Position numbers and translations under genes: made by a program. A stretch of 64,000 bases of DNA from Adineta ricciae (Eukaryota > Rotifera > Eurotatoria > Adinetida > Adinetidae). Shown here one piece after another: positions 26,201 through 37,793 of the stretch. Below the pieces are notes generated by a model that was given only the letters and a program-made list of their open reading frames with translations, did no database searches and was not told where the DNA came from. The DNA lies in assembly GCA_905250025.1 (NCBI GenBank), contig CAJNOJ010000363.1, positions 27,933-91,932 on the forward strand, written 5' to 3'. Within the stretch, counting starts at the first letter, position 1, and the number at the start of each line of letters is the position of its first letter.

Positions 26201-29200
26201 TTAACATACTATTTAGTGACAAAGGACCCCGCCGGAAAAGATGGGAAGTCTATCACCCCTCCAGATTCTAATTTCAATACGCTAGTAAGGTAGAACTTGA
26301 TATTCTGAACCTTTTTGACAATTTTCTAGAATGTTTTTTTTCAATAAAACAGAAATATGGCAGGCTAAGTGACCTTTAACAGATGCATAAAAATTGTGCA
26401 TTTCGAACTTGAAAGATAGTGCTGGCTGTTGTTTCCCTGTAGCCTGATATGATCGGTAATAGTATAGACTTGCTCGGTTTTTGACGCTCTATCAAAATAA
26501 CATATACATCATGTATGCAAAAATTACTCATTCGGATGTATAGTATGAATTATGTAGATGTCGACGGAAGGAAGTGAAACATATGTTGACTAGTTGAATT
26601 TTTCATGCTGATTCCGAAGATGACGTTGGTTTCGCCAGAAACCGAGCTTGAGTAAAGAGCGAAGGCTAAGCTCAGCTTTACATAGCATAAAAATAGTGGA
26701 TATTTCACCGTTTTTCGATGAAAAGAGCCTTTCGGAGAATTTGAATCGTCATGAAAAACTAGATGGATCGATGGACTGTGAGACAGCGCAATTTTTTATG
26801 ACAGAGAGAAGTTTGGTGAACGCATCATTTCCGTTACGTGACAGTCCACAAGATCGATAATAAAGCCAGGGAACTAATAATATGGTACATAATTCACACT
26901 ATACATCCGAATGAGTAACTTTTGCATACATGATGTATATGTTATTTTGATAGAGTGTCAAAAACCGAGCAAGTCTATACTATTACCGATCATATCAGGA
27001 TACAGGGAAACAACAACCAGCACTATCTTTCAAGTTCAAAATGCAAATTTTTTATGCATCTGTTAAAGGTCACTTAACCTGCCATATTTCTGTTTTATTG
27101 AAAAAAAAACATTCTAGAAAATTGTCAGAAAGGTTCAGAATATCAAGTTCTACCTTACTGGCTGTGACGATTTCAGATACAACAGATCATATGTGTTGAG
27201 TGTATCGTTTATTCAATCCAAGGAAATCGCGCCTATGCTATACTTTCCGCGTCCTTACATAGTTTTCGGTTCATATAGCATCACGCTACAGAAAAATACC
27301 AAACTCTTTGAAATAATATCTACGATGATCTATCGCTATCACTCGGTGAGGTATTAGGTCAACCGAGAAAGTCAAAAATATCCTGTATAGATGTAAAGCT
27401 GAAAGGCCAACATCCAGACTCAAAGGTTGACATCCAAGCCCAAAGGGCAACAATCAGGTCTAAAGGCTGGCATCTAATTACACGCAGAAAGGAAGAAAAC
27501 AAACGATAGTTGTATATGCGAAGAGGAGAGGAAAGAAAAGGAGAAGAGGAGGAAAGAAGAAGAGGTGTACAATCATAGATTGACACGCTAGCGTATTGAA
27601 ATTAGAATCTGGAGGGGTGGCAGATTCCCCATCTTTTCTGGCGGGATCCTGCAACAAAATTAATTCTACGAAAATTTGAGAGTATGAGTAATTATAGGCA
27701 GGGACGTGGAGAAGTGTTGATGAGAGTGTAAGAGTAAATTATTTGCATTCGTACTGATCTACGTTCACATGCTCGTACAGATCTCCAAACCCTCATCCGC
27801 ATGTATGCTCATATCCATCTCTTCGCTCTGCGCTTAACCATGAATTTTGATTGCGATTTCGCAAAATTTAATATATATCGCATGAATTCAAACGCCCTAT
27901 TTTTTTATCTCTTAGGATTAAATTGAGTCTTCTCGCAAGTTATAAATGAGACATGTGATAAAAATATCGCCTAAAACAATACTGTCATGTTGCCACATGG
28001 GGAAAAGATTTTATCCTTAGAATAGAGTTTGACTGATATCAATCCATAGGATGCTCCGATTGGATTCGCTTTTCCTAGCACTATGCTTTCTTAGTATAGA
28101 CCAATCGGTCCTATTTTATGTTAATTTATCATTCATCATTTCTACAGTATAATACTATAAAAATTCTGAAATGGCTGAGTCTAACCATTGCACCGAAACA
28201 GTTTCTCGCCAGATAGGAAAAATAAAATCGTCGAAAAATCGTCATCGCATTAGGAAATATTATAGGAAAAAATGAATTATTTTTGAATAGAAATATCTCT
28301 GTTACATAGCTCACAAAAAGTTAGCTTTGTCAAACTAGTTCTTATAAAAAAATGAAAAGACTTGATGAACAGTAAAAAACAATAACTCATTTTTCGTAAA
28401 GAGATCACATCACAAAAAGAGACATTTTGTCGATTACCGCCAAGACAGATAACCCACTATTAGAAACTAAGCATTTTCTGGAAAGATATTCTTACTAATG
28501 CAGGATTCCTTGATAATAAATAACTTCATACCCGTCAGCTTATTTCAATATAAAGGTCTTATAAATTAGAAGGCCAAATATCTATGTTTTTCACAACATA
28601 TTGGTGACATCTTTGCCACTAGCTACCAGTCGCGATTCTCTTAGGAAGCTTATATCACAAAATCACTTTCTCTGTATTTTCGACTGTTCTCCACAACAAA
28701 TTGGCAATGGTTTATTTATGTGTTGATCTCGAACTGGCGGTACTAAAGTTGTGCGACACGCGTATTAGCTGATATACATATAAAATATCCCTAGTTTTCA
28801 ACCTATACTAGCCTGTGATGATTTATAAATTGCGATAAATGTTTACAGCAATGTGAAAATACTTTTAATAGTTTAAAATGGTTGTATTAAGGACCATTTT
28901 GTTTATGCATCTCTACACTTATAGAAAGTAATGTGAGCATAGGTCCCACTTATTATTCTGCTGGGATTTTTTCAATTTACACTATAAGGATATTCAAAGC
29001 TTAATTTGATGCACAAGGTGAAGTAAAAGATTTCTTCATTAAAATTTGGAAAAAGCATCAAAACAGGTTGAGGTCGGAATTTTGACTTGGAAAAAACTAC
29101 GATATAGATGAACTATAAAGGATATTTACATCATGATCTAAAGCCAGCGAAGCCTGCAGTTGCTCAAAGTTTCAGGTTTATCGGTGAAGGCCATCGTATA

Positions 29201-32200
29201 TGAGAGAGATCTATGATGGAACTACCCAAACACAGAATTAACTCTAGTGCTAAGAAAGCCTGTTGAATGACGCGTTGTTTAGAAAATTGAAACTATTTTT
29301 TAGAAGAACCAATAAATAAATAAAACTTGATTATGATCCAACCCAAGACCATTCCCTCTAAAAACGTTGACTTTCAACGAAATTTTTGAAGTTGAAATAA
29401 TTGCACGAGCAGATAGCATGCTTTCAAATCTTTACAATGTTATGTGTTTTTTATCCGATATGACTTTTTGCCTGGAAACTTTGATGATTTCTGTGACGAC
29501 TATATGAAAAAAGTGGTTTGAGTTTTTTTCCTGGCAAATCAATATTTTAATCGAAACTAAGTGTATATAATCAATTTTTTAATTTATTCTGAAAATAATT
29601 ACGGTTCATAAAACGTAAAACAAGAAATCAATCAACTAATAGTGAAGGAGAGCCTTATTTAAGCAGTCTTGAGTCGGGTAAAGTTCACCAAAAAAGTAAT
29701 TTAAAACACTTTGGCGCCTTCTTCTTCATTCCACCATCTTCTTTTATCGGTATGCCACTAAAGCTACCAAAGTGTTTTTTTTTACTTTTCTCACCTGATG
29801 TTTTTTTGCGTATTCGTTCCGAGATTTTTTGATTTTTTGCTTCGAACTTTTTTAGTGATTGAGTCTCTAACACTTTTTCGCTAATAAAGCAAGAATTAAA
29901 AAAATGACTCTATACTGTACTGCATCCTGAGACACTACTTCGAACGAAAAAAATTTTAAATACACTAAAAGGATCTAGACTAAGAAATCATAGAACGAAA
30001 GATCAGCTGTTTTTACTCTTGCTTAGTTTTATATCTCTGTTACACAGTGGTCAATCTGGTTGAAATTTTATCATAGACTTCTCACCTCAATCCCAACATG
30101 CGCTACCAATTTCACTTCAATTGAAAAGTCCTGAGACTGAAATTAGTTTTCGGAGGACAAGTTGCTTTAAAGGACTCTGAAAATGCTATTCAGATTTAAA
30201 ATCATGTATTGCTTACTATAACATCTTTTTTATAGAGTATATTGCTATAACTCGAACTATAGCTACTTTTGGTATTTTTTTGTTCTTGATTTTCAACTTT
30301 CAGAGAATTGATTTTACTTTGAACACTGATTTAGGTACGACAAGGAACTGGATCCAACTCATCGGAGTAACATTCGTAAAGGTGTTGCATTTGGTGCTTA
30401 TAAAGGTTGGATGTCTTTCGTCACCTACTTAGTTTATGCGGTTGGTTTCCTTTTTGGTGCCATTCTCATGTCATCTGAGGGTCGTCCTGCTGTGAGCATA
30501 AATCACATTCTTGTCGTAAGTCATTGTGAAAATGAAGCCATCGAAAAAATTCCACATAACTGAAAGGGTCTTTTTTTCTATAGATTGTTACACTCTTTGC
30601 ACAGTGCGTTCAGTTCTTAGCCTTTGTTGGTCCACTCACTCAGTCATTTTCAGAAGGGCGAGCTGCAGCACCACCTGTACTTCAATTGATTAAACAAGTA
30701 GAAAGATACAATAACGATCTCGCGATCATAATTGTTATGATACTATTTTATTATATTAGGAACAGAATAAAAGTGTCAATGAGCACGATGTATTGAGAGA
30801 AGAAAAATCGGAAGGCGAATCATTTATGGATCTTATCGGTGATATAGAATTTCACAACGTCAGTTTAGTATATCCATCTCGAAAGGATGCAACAGTTTTG
30901 GATGACCTCAAAATTATATTTCGTCCTAATCAAACGACTGCGCTAGTTGGCTTGAGTGGTTCTGGTAAATATATACGATGAATGAGTAGATTTCTCGTCG
31001 AAATGCTGTGATTTCTTGCTGCTAGGAAAAAGTACGTGTATCTCTCTTCTCCTTCGTCTATATGAGCCTTCATCTGGTAAAATAACTATCAATAAACGAC
31101 CACTTCCAGATTATGATATCAGAAGATTGCGACAAAGCATTGGTGTTGTTGCCCAGGAGCCTGTATGCTTTCATCAACTTCTTCTATTCTGCTTGCTTTT
31201 CATGTTGGTTTTGAATAGATTTTGTTTAGTATGACTATTTATGAGAATATTCGTTTGGGTAAGCTCAATGCAACCTGTCAAGAGATTGAAGCAGCAGCTA
31301 AGGAAGCCAATGCACATAATTTCATTATGAAATTACCCGATGTTCGTATTCTGTTTTCCCAAGTGTGTGTCGTATAATGTGTATCTTTTAGAAATACGGA
31401 ACGGTAGTTGGCGAACATGGTATACAATTAAGTGGAGGTGAAAAACAACGTATTGCTTTAGCTCGTGCGCTAGTGAAACAGCCTCGCATTTTATTGTTGG
31501 ATGAAGCAACAAGTGCTCTTGATAATACTAGTGAAAAAATCGTCCAAGAAGCACTTGACCGAGCATCGAGAAGTAATATTTCTTTATTTCTTTCGTTCCT
31601 TATTGTTTCATTGAGATTATAAACAACAGATAAGAATTCTTAACGAGATTTGTGTAACGAACTTTTTTGTGCTTTACGTATTACTTGAGAACGTTCTTTT
31701 GTAACCAGAGGTTTAACGAAAACACTCAAAATAACAACGGATAATGGCCGACTCTCTCTCTCTGAAAATGGTTGTAAGAAAGTTACAAGTTTAGAAATGT
31801 ATTATAAATAGAGATAGAACCAGCCGCGTTTCTAGAAACCGCGTAGAAGTGTCTTAATTTTAACTACTGTGATCACAATTCACTCGTGCCAATGTGTGAG
31901 AGTCTGAATTCTTTTAACTACTATCACCTTTAGTAGACACTTCCGAGTATTCTCTCTCGCTGTCTTCTTATAATTCGATCGTGCTATTTTGTCGTTTTGA
32001 GCTACAAGAAATCGACCAAATCATTAAAGTTGTCCAATATTTCAGTCTTATTCTTTTCATTTATGATTTCGTCAAACATTTAGGCAGTCTATATACTTGC
32101 AAGTTCGTCATTTACGTCATTCGATTTGATTCTTGAACTAATGGTGAAAAACATTAAAGAGAGTCTGGTAAAAGTGATAGTAGTTAAAAGAATTCAGACT

Positions 32201-35200
32201 CTCACACATTGGCACGAGTGAATTGTGATCACAGTAGTTAAAATTAAGACACTTCTACGCGGTTTCTAGAAACNAGAGAGAGAGGCGGCCATTATCCGTT
32301 GTTATTTTGAGTGTTTTCGTTAAACCTCTGGTTACAAAAGAACGTTCTCAAGTAATACGTAAAGCACAAAAAAGTTCGTTACACAAATCTCGTTAAGAAT
32401 GGTGGCTTACATGGTAGGATACTACGAGGCAGTTTGCAAGACTTTTCACCTGAAATCAGCACGTAGCCAACCACGAAACCGTTTACTGTCACTATTGAAA
32501 TGGCTAATTCATCTGCCGCTGCTTCAGAGTTGGAACCGATTGAACTATTTACCAGTCGGTCTTCATCGTACCCGTCTCTCCTAAATGGTTCAGTGAAAAA
32601 AAGGAGGGGGCGTATGAGTGCCAATTTTCGCCCCTATCATTTTCACATTGCATCCACTTCCATACTTCACGCGTTAAAAGATTAGAAGTTACTGNGACTT
32701 CAATGAATCAGTAGATATTTTGACTGTTTTTCTTATACAATGAGGCTAACCGTACTCACTGGTGAATGGCTTTTCCAGGCATTTAATACATAGTGAAGAT
32801 AGGTGTCGTGTAGTGTGCACCTATAGTCCACTGAAAGTACTTCATATTTAGTATCAAAGTGATCAGTAACTTCTAATCTTTTAACGCGTGAAGTATGGAA
32901 GTGGATGCAATGTGAAAATGATAGGGGCGAAAATTGGCACTGATACACCCCTCTCCTATATTTCCTACTTGCCACACTTGCTATTTTCTGCGATCTATGG
33001 AGCAAAATACCATGAAACTTTGATTTTAATAACAACCATTCCATTTCATAAAATAGTCGTAGGTCCATATGTTTATTGGAATATTTTCAATTTCCAACGG
33101 TACTTATTTCGGTCGATCTCCTACTGAAGCGTCTTTCTTCGAAAACAAAACAGTGCCCGTTTTTGCTAGGCCCGGAAAATACTTTTAAACCGTGTAGTAA
33201 CCGACCACATCGAAGTGATGGGGAAAATGTGTCGATATCTATGCTGGACGGTTCTAGTCTGCTGCTTACATTTTATATGTATGTATAGATCGTACTACTA
33301 TTGTCATTGCTCATCGTCTGAGTACAATTCAAAATGCTGATCATATCTATGTACTTGACAAAGGTAGTGTCATCGAAGAAGGCACTCATGAAACTTTGAT
33401 GAGCAAAGAAGATGGAAGATACAAAACAATGTTGAAAACTCAAGAAATGACGAGAATAACTGATCAAGATCAAGATGATTTGATGAATATAGGTACAGCG
33501 ATAGCTACAGATGGAAAACAACTGTGTACGTAAAATCTGAGCAAAAATTATTCCATTTTTGTTGAATATTTTATTTATTGTATAGCACAGCGAGCTGATG
33601 CATCGAAGATAGACATAGGCTCCGTTGCAGATCAAGTAAATATACATCAATTAATCATAGGAGAATATATTAGAACTAAAGATTTCTTTTCCAGAGAGAG
33701 ATCAGATCAAACGAACGAAAAAATATATTTGGAAGACTTTTAGCAATGAATAAACCTGAATGCGTTGCTATCGTAGTTGGTTGTCTTTTGTGTGCGTTCG
33801 GTGGTTTTGCTCAGCCAAGAGTTGCTTTACTATTAACTAAAATCATCAATGTGAGCATCCCATCGATTTGTATAAAGAAGTGCAAAAAGAAACTATATTT
33901 ATGTGTATGTGTAGACATTTAATAATTGTGAATATGGAGATGTTCGATTTCAAGTGTTTGTGGCTTGTTTATTTTTTCTACTTTTGGGTGTGATACTCAT
34001 GTTGCTGGTTTTTTTTCAAGTAGGTATTGCATTTGTCAAAAATCTAACCAATTAGAATTATTTTGTTAAAATGGTTGTTATTGCCTTTTTCTCTTGTTCA
34101 GTTTGTGTGTTTTACCATAACTGGATCGAAATTAGTCCGACGTATTCGTTCGCAAGCATTTGCATGTCTGCTTCGTCAAGAAGTAGCTTACTTTGATCGA
34201 TCAGAAAATAGTTCGGGTGCTATATATGCTCGTCTAGCTTCCAATGCAACAGCTCTGCAAGATATGATTGGAACTCGATTGGGTGCCATCTGCGAAGCTT
34301 TGGCTTTGTCTGGTTTTGGTCTCCTCTTTGGTTTTACTTTCAGTTGGCAATTAACTCTGATTTCTGTACTCTTATTTAGTATTCAACTTACTGTTAGTGG
34401 CATCTGTATACACCTAAGTGCACAGTTAAAAGAAAAATGCGATCAATATAGTAGTCGAGCAAATTCAGTAGGTCCTTCACTATTTGAACCTTTTTGATAT
34501 CACGGACGTTGATATCTATTGTTTCTTGATTTCAGCTTGTTGTGGAAGTGATTCACAATATACGCACCATCAAACAATTATCAATTGAAACTGAAGTTTT
34601 ACGGCGGTTTAACGATTTGGTTAAGCAAATATTAGGGTACGTCACGGGACGCANCATATTCACAATTATTAAATGTCTACACATACACATAAATATAGTT
34701 TCTTTTTGCACTTCTTTATACAAATCGATGGGATGCTCACATTGATGATTTTAGTTAATAGTAAAGCAAATATTGGCTGAGCAAAACCACTGAACGCACA
34801 CAAAAGACAACCAACTACGATAGCAACGCATTCAGGTAATAGCAGTTCTCTATTGGTGTACTGTTGTCCTTGTTGAAAATCACGAACTACCTTTGAACAA
34901 GATCGTAACGTAATAAAAATTAATAGCTGAGTCAAGCAGATAAAAAAAGCTATTCGATATCTGAACTTTTCTAGCGTTTTTGCTTTTGTAACGTTTACAT
35001 TACGCTCGATTATGATAATTAGCATGCTGTAAGTGAAAAGATCATCTATTTTATCATTGAATTGTATGTATATCTAATCTTAGGTCAGGTCGTATTGGAC
35101 AATCGATTTCTGCTGCACAAATCTTTTTTAATTTATTTGATCGAATACCATCTATTGATAATGCGTCTACCCAAGGACAGGAATTAGTGAGTGAACTCTT

Positions 35201-36284
35201 CATTAATCGATTACCCAATATGTTTCGCTTAGAGTAATTTTCGCGGAGATGTAAACTTCGATCACGTGAAATTTGTTTATCCCACCAGACCAGCATCTAC
35301 TATTCTTAACAACTTCCAGTTGAATATCAAGTCTGGTAAGTGGATCAAAAGAGACTTACTTGCAGAGTTCTTTTCGTTTTTATTTTAAATATTTATCTAG
35401 GTCAAAGTATCGCTCTAATTGGTAAGTTAAACTTTGTTTCAGTAGTTTTCAATGCAGAACATTATTCATATAGGAACATCGGGATGTGGAAAATCAACTG
35501 TTATTCAGCTGTTGGAACGATTCTACGACACTACACAAGGACAACTAGTAAGTTAGAAGATTGTGGCTAGCATCTAGTCATATTGGATTGTTACGTATTT
35601 AGCTTCTGGATGGAGTTGATATTCGTCAATTGAATATACAGTGGCTTCGCTCTCGTCTTGGTCTTGTTAGTCAAGAATCTGTTTTATTTGACATGACTAT
35701 AGCAGAGAATATCACATATGGATTAGAAAATATTCCCATGGAAGATGTCATCAACGCTGCAAACAAAGCAAACATTCATGAATTTATTTTACAGCTACCA
35801 CAGGTTAAGAGCTACAAAATGATACTGTTAATTGTTTAAAAATGTCTAATACGATAATGTGTATGTAGGGCTATGAGACAAGAGTTGGTGTTAAAGGTAG
35901 CATGATGTCTGGCGGACAAAAACAACGTATTGCCATTGCAAGAGTACTTGTTCGTCGACCCAAAATCTTGTTACTAGATGAAGCAACAAGTGCCATGGAT
36001 CCGCTTAATGAAGAAGTGAGCAGTTTTAGTTATTTTGTTGATTAGCTTCCTTTATTTTATTGTTCTAGATTGTTCAAGAAGCACTTAATAACACTCAGAA
36101 AGAAGATTCAAACCGAACATCGATTATCATTGCACATCGCTTGTCGACTATTCGTTCATGCGATGCAATCTATGTACTTGATCAGGGTCATATTGTCGAA
36201 GTTGGTAATCATAATGAATTGATGCAACGACGTGGAATCTACTATAAAATGCTTCTGGCACAAAATAATCGACCAAAACTATGA
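16968..36284 (+). CDS. P-glycoprotein-like full ABC exporter (ABCB family), interrupted
   Basis: Exports hydrophobic or peptide substrates across a membrane using ATP. Recognised exons: 23812-23867, 23929-24100, 24153-24277, 30335-30515, 30584-30697, 30760-30964, 31026-31162, 31219-31341, 31392-31572, 33289-33525, 33586-33635, 33695-33850, 33915-34019, 34102-34467, 34536-34636, 35084-35186, 35233-35335, 35401-35421, 35474-35547, 35603-35803, 35869-36015, 36069-36284; phases agree except where noted. First nucleotide-binding domain: Walker A GLSGSGKST split by an intron, signature LSGGEKQR, Walker [14 protein letters not shown]-loop IAHRLST. Second: GTSGCGKST, signature [27 protein letters not shown]. 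The membrane helices before 23812 and the last pair before 35084 are missing. Introns are otherwise 50-65 bp; those holding transposons are kilobases long. Either a decayed copy or an assembly chimaera. Confidence 0.9.
17251..19528. other. intron-like AT-rich DNA, no exon found
   Basis: Very AT-rich sequence where the first membrane helices of the ABC protein ought to be encoded. I found no splice-flanked hydrophobic coding segment on the plus strand and no other gene. Confidence 0.45.
19529..19738. repeat. perfect zero-spacer palindrome abutting a gap
   Basis: The two 105-bp arms are exact reverse complements centred between 19633 and 19634 (core TGAATATTCA). The right arm runs directly into the N gap. 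A perfect hairpin with no spacer at a gap is typical of a sequencing or assembly artefact. Confidence 0.9.
19739..19793. other. assembly gap, 55 N
   Basis: A run of N. True length is unknown; missing ABC transporter exons could lie here or in a collapsed contig. Confidence 0.99.
20258..21584. mobile_element. Tc1-like transposon, 1327 bp
   Basis: The terminal inverted repeat CAGTGTGGTGTATAATTATA at 20258 is mirrored at 21584 (TATGCACCACACTG). TA flanks both ends. The uninterrupted paralogue at about 61608 carries only one TA at the same place, so the insertion and its TA duplication can be read directly. It encodes a single transposase on the minus strand. Confidence 0.93.
20380..21309 (-). 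pseudogene. Tc1-family transposase (frameshifted)
   Basis: Starts [20 protein letters not shown] at 21309, a helix-turn-helix DNA-binding domain, with a second one ending [10 protein letters not shown] at 21013. A short damaged linker follows, then the catalytic domain from 20924: [16 protein letters not shown] with the first Asp, [11 protein letters not shown] with the second Asp, and LSPIENMWG near 20500 with the Glu, giving a complete DDE triad. A stop between the halves and two frame changes around 20640-20540 inactivate it. It would cut and join at the element's own ends. Confidence 0.88.
22261..23811. other. intron-like DNA, no exon found
   Basis: AT-rich. The open frame 22918-23157 (+) lacks hydrophobic segments and does not fit the ABC protein. 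No other feature. Confidence 0.45.
24278..26223. other. intron-like DNA with a G-rich stretch
   Basis: Begins with a GTAATT donor. Between about 24955 and 25160 the plus strand is G-rich with loose GTGGGT/GAGTGTGGG motifs. No exon or transposase is recognised. Part of a 6-kb interval between two exons of a gene whose other introns are about 60 bp. Confidence 0.45.
26284..27159. mobile_element. nested element with about 275-bp inverted repeats
   Basis: The left arm (26284 to about 26556) and right arm (about 26884 to 27159) are about 95% reverse complements, opening AGTAAGGTAGAAC and closing GTTCTACCTTACT. The centre has a 70-codon open frame (26648-26860) of unknown nature. It is inserted just inside the left repeat of the surrounding element. 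Confidence 0.85.
27403..27477. repeat. 20-bp tandem repeat, four diverged units
   Basis: Units begin AAAGG and contain ACATCCAG-like cores: AAAGGCCAACATCCAGACTC, then three variants at 20-bp steps. Non-coding. Confidence 0.75.
27650..30334. other. intron-like AT-rich DNA, diverged repeats
   Basis: No exon of the ABC gene is visible. The stretch from about 29890 to 30150 looks like a strongly diverged copy of about 58465-58725 (similar order of tracts such as CCTGAGACA versus TCTGAGATG, then ATATCTCTG versus AGAGATATC), but identity is low. The minus open frame 29685-29873 is lysine-rich and not recognised. Confidence 0.4.
31636..32400. repeat. fold-back element inside an ABC gene intron
   Basis: Arms about 31636-31935 and 32165-32400 are reverse complements starting ATTCTTAACGAGATTTGTGT. 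The right arm lacks about 65 bp present in the left, exactly at the N at 32274, so the difference is probably a join artefact. It separates the first nucleotide-binding domain from its H-loop exon. Confidence 0.88.
32592..32694. repeat. inverted partial copy of repeat R, ending at an N
   Basis: The segment up to the N at 32695 is the reverse complement of about 32870-32960, so repeat R copy 2 is preceded by its own inverted end. Either terminal inverted repeats of an element or a palindromic join artefact. The first copy at 16657 lacks this arm. Confidence 0.7.
32696..32958. repeat. dispersed repeat R, copy 2
   Basis: About 95% identical to 16657-16925, same orientation. Lies in the ABC gene intron between 31572 and 33289. 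Non-coding. Confidence 0.9.
34655..34834 (-). pseudogene. inverted second copy of an ABC transporter exon
   Basis: The minus strand encodes [20 protein letters not shown] and the following donor and intron, nearly identical to the plus-strand exon 33695-33850 and its intron. Two residues differ (GFAQPIFA versus GFAQPRVA). It begins right after the N at 34654. Upstream on the minus strand the sequence diverges into a hydrophobic frame up to 35025 ([17 protein letters not shown]) that I cannot place. It occupies the position where the last membrane-helix exon should be. Probably a contig from a paralogous or allelic copy joined in reverse. Confidence 0.8.
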
Positions 36285-36333
36285 TTCGATAAGAATTCAT
36301 TTAACTATTCTTCATTTTCGGTTTTTGTAGTAT

Positions 36334-36339
36334 AATAAA
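36334..36339 (+). terminator. poly(A) signal of the ABC gene
   Basis: AATAAA 50 bp after the TGA at 36282-36284, the usual spacing for 3' end formation. Confidence 0.6.
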
Positions 36340-37793
36340 AGATAACCAGCATAATTTAGCAGTAACAACACTTAATATTGCATCAAATTTTGAGGGTCCA
36401 TTACTATTTTATGACACGATACCAAGCTTGCTATGTAAAAATCCTGTTCTAACGGTTATGAAACAGAATTTATTTTGATTTAGAAAGCTTGAAAAGACTT
36501 TTACTTCGCATGTGATGGCTAACAAACATTTAAAGTGATGTCCCAATAGAATCAAGAAAATGTTAAAGTCGAACCTGTAAAATTTTTTAAAATTTGACTC
36601 AAGGGAGGATGTATAAGAAAAAAGTGAGAATAGTACGTTTTGCTATTGATCGATCGTACCCTAATACCCATAACGAGACTAGTTTCTATTTTGATAATCC
36701 TACCTTTGTATGGAAAAAGAAATAGCTTGATATTTCATCTATCTCAATTACACCTATCTGTACTCCAAGATTTTTTGGTGCAGTTTCAGTGCGCTACAGG
36801 TTACATATGAATCACGTACTGTACGATTGCGATGAAATGTATTGATGAAACAATTCGAAGATCATGTATAAAGAAACGTATTCACATCATAAACTCATTC
36901 AGACACTTCTCGTCGGTAATTAAGTCACGTGTTCGTGGACAATTTTTTGGGTTTACACCTTGTCAGGAATGTCGTAGAAAGCATGGCGTTAGTCATTGTC
37001 AATTTATCTTCCGCTTCTACCAAAAGACCTTGATAAATTTCATCTTAGTNCACCTTGTCTTGATAGCTTTCCTATAGCTTTATAGTAAAGCCCTTCTAAG
37101 GAGTCAGCAACATACGGGTATACGTACCGATAAGTACAGTTTTGGCCGGACCTACGCTATTCTATATTACACTTCACGCGATTTTATAGAGAAACTGATG
37201 TAAATCAGTCCACACATTTGCTTATGATATCTTCGGCAATCTATCAGAGTGTCAATCGCCTTCCCACGAATGCCGAGGAGCACTGCAGATGCGATGCGCT
37301 GGTGAATCGAAATCGGTCGATCTGACGAGCAGGAAAGCGTCCATGCAGTGACTAAAACCCACGATTTTGAAAAAATTTGTGCTAAATAAGGGGCTAGTGA
37401 GTTGTGATGAAAAATGGCACTTTTGCTCGTTGAACAAGGCTGAAAAATTTATGGATAGTACCCCATGATAAATTCTATCACTGGCATAAATATCAAGACA
37501 AACGGCTGTTGACACTTCGAGTACGATAAGTTGAGATTTTGGCCAAGAATTCAACTTTCGAAGCTTCCAGTGTCTCAAAGAATCGTATGGAAGCCCTGCG
37601 ACTTTCTATACAGAAGCACCACACCTCGGTAGGTATGATTCAAAAAGCAAAAGATCTAAAAATGGAAAAAAAAGACAAAAGGTAGATTTTACTGACAAAA
37701 GTCACCTTCGTGAATTTTCGAAAAAATGGGATCTTGTACAGAGTTTTTGACTGGGAAAAAGTAGTCAGTTAGGACTGAAGTTTTTGTAGGATA
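36340..37793. other. intergenic, no recognisable gene
   Basis: Contains an N at 37050. The open frames 36832-37077 (+) and 37252-37578 (-) match no family I recognise and have no splice or context support. Confidence 0.4.

Larger units (their letters stand above)
26224..27649. mobile_element. DNA element with 62-bp terminal inverted repeats, host of a second element
   Basis: The left repeat 26224-26285 and right repeat 27588-27649 are reverse complements with few differences; both contain CACCCCTCCAGATTCTAATT or its complement. The interior holds a nested element (26284-27159) and a 20-bp tandem array. No transposase is seen, so non-autonomous. It lies in an intron of the ABC gene. Confidence 0.85.

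Noticed and set aside
34669..35025. Minus-strand 118-codon frame as an independent membrane protein gene
   Set aside because: Its last third is an inverted copy of a known ABC exon plus read-through into that exon's intron; the hydrophobic first part cannot be placed and begins next to an assembly join.
36832..37077. Open frame with CxxC-like spacing as a zinc-finger protein
   Set aside because: Only one Cys pair, no repeat of the motif, crosses an N and has no splice or start context.
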